This document shows positions 31,100 to 36,318 of a DNA stretch of 36,318 nucleotides, one piece after another. The stretch spans positions 1-36,318 of the forward strand of contig JANBQS010000101.1 in assembly GCA_027577415.1 (NCBI GenBank), read 5' to 3'. The notes beneath the pieces were generated by a model, which worked only from the letters and a program-made list of their open reading frames with translations, made no database searches and was not told the DNA's origin. The stretch's first letter is position 1; each line of letters opens with the position of its first letter. The position numbers and the translations under genes were made by a program. The DNA comes from Coemansia sp. RSA 922. Its lineage: Eukaryota > Kickxellomycota > Kickxellomycetes > Kickxellales > Kickxellaceae.

Positions 31100-33214
31100 A
31101 TGACGGTTCAAGTACCCGATATGGTCCAGGGGGCAGAGACGTTGCAGCAGGGCGCTCACCGGAAGTCACTCGAGGACCCTCAAGGGTTCTGGCTACGACA
31201 CGCGCTTGAGCTCGTTGATTGGGACAAGAAACCCGAGGCGGCCCTCAGTAAGACTGAGCCCGACATGCTCCACAAAGCACTTTGGTTCCCTGACGGACGG
31301 CTTAACGTATGCTACAATGCTGTCGACCGGCACGTGGAGAGCGGGCGCGGTGACCAGGTCGCAGTCATATACGACTCGCCTGTCACAGACACGGTGCGCA
31401 AGTACACATACAGCGAGCTCTTGCGCGAGGTCAAGGTCTTTACCAATGTACTTAGACGTCACGGCGTCCAGCGCGGTGACACTGTCCTATTTTATATGGC
31501 TATGGTTCCACAAACGCTCATTGCCATGCTGGCGTGTGCCAGACTGGGCGCCATACACTCGGTGGTGTTTGGTGGGTTTGCGCCAGCCGAGTTGGCTAAG
31601 CGTATCGTTGACTGTCAGCCCCGCGTTGTACTGAGCAACACCTGTGGTCTTGAGAGCAAGTCCAAGGTCATTCCTTATAAACCGCTCTTGGATAAGGCGC
31701 TGGAGTTGGCAGAGTTCCGTCCACATTCTACCATTATTTTGCAGCGCGAGCAGCTCCGCGTAGCTCTAGACCCCAAAAGAGCCGAGTACTACTGGGATAC
31801 GGAGCTCGCACTGGCGGCTGCGGGTGCTGATGACATTGCTTGCGAGATGGTCGATTCAAATCACCCGCTGTATATGCTGTATACCAGTGGTACGACGGGT
31901 GCGCCCAAGGGCATTGTGCGGCCGTGTGGCCCTCACGTCGTGGCCTTGCTCTATGCTCAGCGCTACATGTATGGTCTGCAGCCTGGCGAGCCCATGTTTA
32001 CGTTTAGCGATTTCGGATGGACCCTGGGCCACTCGTACGCGGCCTACGGTCCGCTGCTCAACGGGTCGACTACTGTCTTGTTTGAAGGTAAGCCTGTGGG
32101 TACGCCTGACGCTGGCCAGCTCTATCGCGTGTTCAGTGAGCACCGTGTGCGTGTCTTTTTGTGCGCACCCACTGTCGTCGTCATCTTGCGCCGCACTGAC
32201 CCTGACGGCCTATTCCGCGCCAAATACGACCTCACGCATATGCGCGGCCTGTTCTTGGCCGGGGAGCGGTGTACGCCCGAGATCCACCGTTGGTGGATAG
32301 CAACTATATCTGGCCGCAAACCACCAGCCGACGAGGCCCTTGTTTTATGTGGCCCGGATGTATGCAATGTTGTCAGCGATAACTGGTGGCAGACTGAGAG
32401 CGGGTCGCCGATGACTGGTATCTGTATTGGTCTGAGCGATGATGGCACTAAAGTCGCGCCTATCAAGTACGGAAGTGCTGGGCTGATGCTGCCTGGTTGT
32501 GACTTGCGCGTCATCAGGGTCAAGGAGGAGCTTGACGAGGATGTGGACGTTGATGAGAACCCAGAGTTTACGGAGCGCGACGAGGTTGGCAATATTGTGG
32601 CTAAGCTGCCGCTGCCACCTGGATTTATTACTACGCTGTGGAAGGACGACCAGCGGTACTACGAATCATATTTCAGACGCTACCCAGGGTACTACGACAC
32701 GGGCGATACAGGCACTATTGACTCTGACGGCTATGTCCATATTTTGTCGCGTACCGACGATGTCATCAAGGTTGCCGCTCATCGGCTGTCTACGAGCTCG
32801 ATCGAGGAGGTCATATTCAACCATGAGGAGATCGCAGAGTGTTGCGTGGTCTCTCGCCCTGACACCATCAAGGGCCGCGTGCCTATGGTCCTGGCTGCAC
32901 TTCGGTTCTCTCCGCCTCGCGTGCCCGAGGCCCAGATCAGGCGGGAGCTAGTGAAGCTGGCCAGAGAGCGTGTGGGTCCTATAGTCTCGCTGTACGAGGC
33001 GAACGTTGTTTTTGTTGACAGGCTTCCAAAGACCCGTAGCGGCAAGATCTTGAGGAAGATGATTCGCATGATGATAGACGCCGTCCATGAGCGTAATATT
33101 GCGGGTGAGCGCTGCTCGGTCGATGAATGCCCAATTGGGACACCGGCTACTATTGAGGATCTGGGCGTAAAGTCTGAAATATGGCGGACTATCGTTGATG
33201 AGATCCAGGACTAG
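31100..33214 (+). CDS. Acyl-CoA synthetase, ACSS3/propionyl-CoA synthetase-like, predicted cytosolic
   Basis: The protein is 704 aa and intronless; it is a paralog of the enzyme at 3955-6132 along its whole length. It has the ANL motifs YMLYTSGTTGAPKG (A3), DNWWQTESGSP (A5), GYYDTGDTG (A7), SRTDDVIKVAAHR (A8) and LPKTRSGK with adenylation lysine K649. The LGHSYAAYGPLLNGST and FEGKPVGTPD signatures place it with ACSS3/PrpE. It starts MTVQVPDMVQGAETLQQG, with no Arg-rich presequence, so a cytosolic or peroxisomal role is more likely than mitochondrial. Differences near the substrate region (FSDFGWTLGHSYAAYG against ASDLGWILGHSYMCYG) could change acyl preference. I looked for an upstream presequence exon and found none in frame. 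Reaction: short-chain acid + ATP + CoA to acyl-CoA + AMP + PPi. Confidence 0.9.
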   Translation: MTVQVPDMVQGAETLQQGAHRKSLEDPQGFWLRHALELVDWDKKPEAALSKTEPDMLHKALWFPDGRLNVCYNAVDRHVESGRGDQVAVIYDSPVTDTVRKYTYSELLREVKVFTNVLRRHGVQRGDTVLFYMAMVPQTLIAMLACARLGAIHSVVFGGFAPAELAKRIVDCQPRVVLSNTCGLESKSKVIPYKPLLDKALELAEFRPHSTIILQREQLRVALDPKRAEYYWDTELALAAAGADDIACEMVDSNHPLYMLYTSGTTGAPKGIVRPCGPHVVALLYAQRYMYGLQPGEPMFTFSDFGWTLGHSYAAYGPLLNGSTTVLFEGKPVGTPDAGQLYRVFSEHRVRVFLCAPTVVVILRRTDPDGLFRAKYDLTHMRGLFLAGERCTPEIHRWWIATISGRKPPADEALVLCGPDVCNVVSDNWWQTESGSPMTGICIGLSDDGTKVAPIKYGSAGLMLPGCDLRVIRVKEELDEDVDVDENPEFTERDEVGNIVAKLPLPPGFITTLWKDDQRYYESYFRRYPGYYDTGDTGTIDSDGYVHILSRTDDVIKVAAHRLSTSSIEEVIFNHEEIAECCVVSRPDTIKGRVPMVLAALRFSPPRVPEAQIRRELVKLARERVGPIVSLYEANVVFVDRLPKTRSGKILRKMIRMMIDAVHERNIAGERCSVDECPIGTPATIEDLGVKSEIWRTIVDEIQD

Positions 33215-33547
33215 TTGGATGATGTTTCGGCTCGCTGGGTCTCAAGCACAAATTCTTTTCTTTGATTCATATTTTGTTATTATACTTGCATGGACTAGGG
33301 TTATCGGTTGGATATGCGCGCATTGCATCTTGGGCGCCATGCATGAGTCCGGCGTCTGGAAAAAAATAAATGACATGTACAAGAACGCCTGGTATGCTGC
33401 GTATCTCGGCTAAAATAACGCATGGCTGCATTTAATTTAAAATGAAGAAACCACCAATATTTAGGTTTAAATGAACGACTAGCGCGACTTTACAGTTGCT
33501 TGGCACACTATTTTCACCTAATTATTATTATTTTTTGCACTTTAACA
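33215..33547. other. Intergenic region
   Basis: The 3' region of the acyl-CoA synthetase and the promoter of the secreted-protein gene. No feature recognised. The frame of the next gene is open upstream to a TTG at 33500, but the signal peptide starts at the ATG of 33548. Confidence 0.4.
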
Positions 33548-34264
33548 ATGTACAAGTTTTTAAGCCTTTCCGGCGTTTTCTTGCTTCTAGTAGCCCCGCT
33601 GGCTAGTGGCAGTCCTGGTGCTGTAACGGCAAATGGACCGAATAGTTCATGGACATTCCAGTGGCCATGGGGTTCAAACAGTAAGCAAGATATCCCGCTT
33701 CCAGGGTCGTCATTTACCCCAGACGTCTCCATTCTCTCTCCGCGCTGCCTGTGGGGAGTACTACGCCTAAGTTCAAAATTCGACACTACGTGTTTCCAAA
33801 CCTCAAAGTCCCTGTACTTTAGCGCCCCTGGACAAGTGTGCTCTCAGCGCTGCCTTGACACAACCATTGCTTTATCGCAGTACATGGTAGAGAAATGTGG
33901 GTTGCAGTGGCCACGGGCGGATCAGCCCGTGGGGTATAACCACAAGGACGTCGTTTATCTGTCGTGGGCTGACAAAAGCTTGTCAGAGCTCGTGTGTAAG
34001 GGACCTAAGGGTGACTGGAGTCAGCCTGGTCAGTGTTATTCGGCCATATTTACGGCAGAAACAGCTAGGGAGACTGACGCGTTTGCGCAAAAAGAGTTTA
34101 GTAAAGATTATGTGTGTAATGCCTGTACACAAGAGTGGACTAAGCGTGTAAGTGCTGGAAAGTACCATGTGTCGCCTATTCTGTATTACGGACATATTCC
34201 TGATACTGCCCGACTTGCCTCGTGGATTTCCGAGAAATGCGGATACAATATGACGCCGCTATAG
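33548..34264 (+). CDS. Secreted cysteine-rich protein (238 aa)
   Basis: The ATG at 33548 gives MYKFLSLSGVFLLLVAPLASG, a clear signal peptide likely cut near residue 21. The mature part has ten cysteines (67, 82, 98, 102, 117, 150, 163, 190, 193, 231), consistent with five disulfides, and N-glycosylation sequons at N32 and N234. Two segments look like a repeated module: VC-x3-C...LSQYMVEKCG (97-118) and VC-x2-C...LASWISEKCG (189-232). There is no GPI signal, catalytic motif or known domain. Fungal secreted proteins often have such CxxC...CG modules, so an extracellular or wall-associated role is likely but not specified. It lies between an acyl-CoA synthetase and HOP1 with no evident link. Confidence 0.7.
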   Translation: MYKFLSLSGVFLLLVAPLASGSPGAVTANGPNSSWTFQWPWGSNSKQDIPLPGSSFTPDVSILSPRCLWGVLRLSSKFDTTCFQTSKSLYFSAPGQVCSQRCLDTTIALSQYMVEKCGLQWPRADQPVGYNHKDVVYLSWADKSLSELVCKGPKGDWSQPGQCYSAIFTAETARETDAFAQKEFSKDYVCNACTQEWTKRVSAGKYHVSPILYYGHIPDTARLASWISEKCGYNMTPL

Positions 34265-34436
34265 CGTATATAGTCGCTTAGCGCGCATATCTTTTTTCTT
34301 TAGCATTTAGTAAACGCGCAGTGGACTCTTGCCAGTATAGAGACTATATCGAGTCACAACATATTTGGTTTCTTGTTTGTTTAACTTTTCAACAAAAATA
34401 TAATTCAATATTATTCAGAAAATTATCCTTGCTTTT

Positions 34437-35852
34437 ATGGTGTCTACAGTTGTCGAACGGTACTTTGCTACCACCCTTCATATTGTGTTTAGCGAGATTG
34501 CGTACTACAGGTACTTGTTTCCAGATTCGTTCTTTAAAACCGTCGACTATGAAAACGTCAAGGTACACGCTTTGATTCGAGGCAAGTCGATCGAGTCAGA
34601 CCAGTTGCTTGCTAGTGTGGATGGCGCATGCGATGCCATGGCTCATAGATGTCTCAAGACCCTGGTTATCGGCCTGTCCATACATCCGACAAAGCATACG
34701 TTTATTCGCGAGCTCTATGCGTTTCAATTCGGATATGGCCCCGACTACAAGACCTTCAAAGGCAGTAGTGCGTATAATGAGACCACTGAGCTGTTTTTAC
34801 AGCGACTTACTGCGTTGCTGCGAGAGATGGAGGTCCTCGCGTTGCCGATATCTATGAGCATAAGGATGACGTTGACGGCTAGCGCGCCTCCCAACTACAA
34901 GCCGCCCGGGTTTGCGTCATTTACGACTAAGGATATCGAGAGCTACGCTATTTATCCTCAGTGTGGAAGCGCCAGAGTCGGCAAGGCGAGCAAGGGCAAG
35001 TCGTCGATGTTTATGTGTGCTTTGTGCGTTGAAGGTCCGGTTCAAACTCCGCCGCTTGGTTTCTTGCTTTATCCTATGCCGATGACGCTGGATGTCGACG
35101 AAGACAGGCAAGAAGTGGTATTTGTGGCAGCACCAAGTTGGCCTTTATCTAGCCAGGAAAACGCTGTCGTTACTTTGCCGCTTCAACAGATAGGCAACAG
35201 CGACAGTACCACAGGTGAGGTTGCTACTCCGATCACGAAAACTCTGTCCAATATTGTACTGCGGGCTGCTAGCACAGATAAAAGACAGAACGATGTTACT
35301 GGGAACCATCTGAGGTGCGAGTGTCTTGACCCCAAGACAGATGACCCTGTAAGTATGCATGTATCTATACTTAGTAAGCAACACCATTCATATACGAGCT
35401 AGTACGCTTATGCGCTTCTAATTTGCATTGTATAGAATTCCGAAGCGCAGTGGGTGTGTACCAAGTGCGATCGGCATTGCCACAATACTTGTTACGGGTT
35501 AGCCGAGACCGTTGGTAATCCACACACGTTGTGTCTTACATGCCGACTTCGCAAGGCTCGCATCGCTGGAGACGTGCTGGGAATTCGTCGCCTGGCAAAA
35601 ATTCGCAAGACGCTGTTTATTGCACACACGTCGGGTCCGAATACCTTGCTTTGGCTTATCAAGCAGACTTTATGCAAGCAGTCGACGGCGCGCAAGATCG
35701 TTCGTCTTCTGGAAAGGATTGGGCTATTGAAGGTGGACAGGTCGGCTAGGCCGCCGTGGAGATATACGTCGGGTGTGGTCGGCGAGTTGTCGGCCGTGCC
35801 GCTGTTTAGCGAGGACATTCGCCAAGTCTGGACGGCGGTGGCCGAGGTCTGA
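34437..35852 (+). CDS. HOP1: Hop1/HORMAD meiotic chromosome-axis protein
   Basis: Two exons (34437-35348, 35436-35852) give 442 aa. Residues 1-~215 form a HORMA domain: FATTLHIVFSEIAYYRYLFPDSFF, VDGACDAMAHRCLKTLVIGLSI, ELYAFQFGYGP and the hallmark APPNYKPPGFASF. Residues 294-340 form a PHD finger with C4HC3 ligands C294, C296, C312, C315, H320, C323, C337 and C340. A winged-helix-like segment follows (~341-430, TLLWLIKQTL...ARKIVRLLERIGLL). PHD plus winged helix is the chromatin-binding region of Hop1, which separates it from Mad2, Rev7 and Atg13. Hop1 recruits the Spo11 machinery and promotes interhomolog recombination in meiosis. It is shorter than yeast Hop1 (605 aa) and I see no C-terminal closure motif after the winged helix. 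The N-terminus before HORMA is very short, so an upstream exon is possible. Confidence 0.87.
35349..35435 (+). other. HOP1 intron
   Basis: 87 nt, GTAAGTATGC donor, CTAAT-type branch near 35418, TATAG acceptor, phase 0. It splits the PHD finger between its second and third cysteine ligands; splicing completes the C4HC3 set. Confidence 0.9.
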
Positions 35853-36023
35853 GCGCAATATACGAGAATTGGCAAATGCAGGGTCAGGGGATGTGGCCGG
35901 GCTTGGCATACATTTCGCTGCAGGTATAGTCGGCGGCGAATCCCCCGCCTCCCCATCAGCATCGGCATCATAGTCTCTGCGTTTGTAGACGCGGAACTGG
36001 GCCATTGGCAATATTATTGTCAT
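35724..36023 (-). CDS. Hypothetical protein antisense to HOP1 3' end
   Basis: The minus-strand ATG at 36021-36023 follows a purine-rich leader (AGAGCGAGAGA-type). It opens a 99-aa frame beginning MTIILPMAQFRVYKRRDYDADADGEAGD, whose first ~40 residues look like a natural protein start. The remainder is Arg/Pro-rich and overlaps the last 129 nt of HOP1 coding sequence, where it may be only a shadow. The true gene could splice out before the overlap. No domain recognised. Confidence 0.25.
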   Translation of the reverse strand: MTIILPMAQFRVYKRRDYDADADGEAGDSPPTIPAAKCMPSPATSPDPAFANSRILRSDLGHRRPDLANVLAKQRHGRQLADHTRRISPRRPSRPVHLQ

Positions 36024-36318
36024 CTTGTTTTTTTTTTTCTCTCGCTCCTAGTCCTCTTTTAGTTACCGAAATTTCTTTCTTTTTCTTTTTTATTCGCGAA
36101 CGCGTAAGTGTCAGTTTGCAGCTGGAAAACAACTGAAAGGCGCACCTTCAAAGTGTGTCATATCATACTGCACACCATTCTTTTGTCGGTTCTCGTCATC
36201 AACACTAAAGCCAAATTCATTCATATCATTTAGGTACTATATTTTTATTGCTTGACGTAGCAACGAACTGCCGGGCTTGAGCGAACGACCGGTGAGCAGT
36301 CCTAATTTCATGGAACCT
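36024..36318. other. Right-edge intergenic DNA
   Basis: No gene seen. It contains a poly-T run, GAAAGGCGCACCTTCAAAG (near 36136-36154, similar to the motifs upstream of orphans A and B) and a TGACGTA site (36253-36259). It may hold the promoter of the minus-strand ORF at 36023. Confidence 0.35.

Noticed and set aside
1..36318. CRISPR arrays, rRNA or intact tRNA genes
   Set aside because: No regular spaced repeats, rRNA-like sequence or complete cloverleaf were seen. The tRNA-like parts of the SINE-like elements lack an acceptor stem.

Overview
The window looks like nuclear DNA from a compact fungal genome. Coding regions are GC-rich, intergenic DNA is short and T- or AT-rich, and the five introns I can place are 78-93 nt with GTAAGT/GTACGT-type donors; two of them carry a perfect TACTAAC branch site. 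Gene content fits a fungus: an AzgA-type purine permease, Mlp1/TPR, Utp20, Pdx1 and Hop1. The combination, with an ACSS3-like acyl-CoA synthetase pair and many unrecognised genes, suggests an early-diverging lineage (for example Kickxellales/Zoopagomycota), but the sequence alone does not prove the placement.

Layout. 1-2.7 kb: gene-poor, with a structured SINE-like repeat (copy 1), a broken hAT-like transposase relic and a long hairpin. 2.77-3.65 kb: a Cys/Pro-rich protein ending in an HSP20 domain. 3.95-6.13 kb: an ACSS3/propionyl-CoA-synthetase-like enzyme with a predicted mitochondrial presequence. 6.22-11.37 kb: an Mlp1/TPR-like nuclear-basket coiled-coil protein, one intron. 11.61-13.11 kb: Pdx1/E3BP of the pyruvate dehydrogenase complex, two introns. 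13.4-15.6 kb: two minus-strand paralogous small proteins (A, B) with duplicated promoters, separated by SINE-like copy 2, which has a perfect 18-bp target-site duplication. 16.22-17.94 kb: purine permease. 18.14-27.78 kb: Utp20, one intron. 28.65-29.17 kb: a third minus-strand orphan protein (C) whose promoter layout resembles A and B. 29.3-31.1 kb: gene-poor. 31.10-33.21 kb: a second ACSS3-like enzyme without presequence. 33.55-34.26 kb: a secreted 10-cysteine protein. 34.44-35.85 kb: Hop1 (HORMA, PHD finger, winged helix), one intron. An antisense ORF overlaps its 3' end.

How the genes fit together. The conserved genes serve core functions: ribosome biogenesis, nuclear pore, pyruvate dehydrogenase, meiotic axis, purine uptake and short-chain acyl-CoA activation. 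They do not form an obvious cluster. The least ordinary features are the metal-ligand-rich HSP20 protein, the A/B/C orphan genes with matched promoter geometry, the SINE-like family with a compensatory stem, and the ACSS3 paralogs that appear divided between mitochondrion and cytosol.
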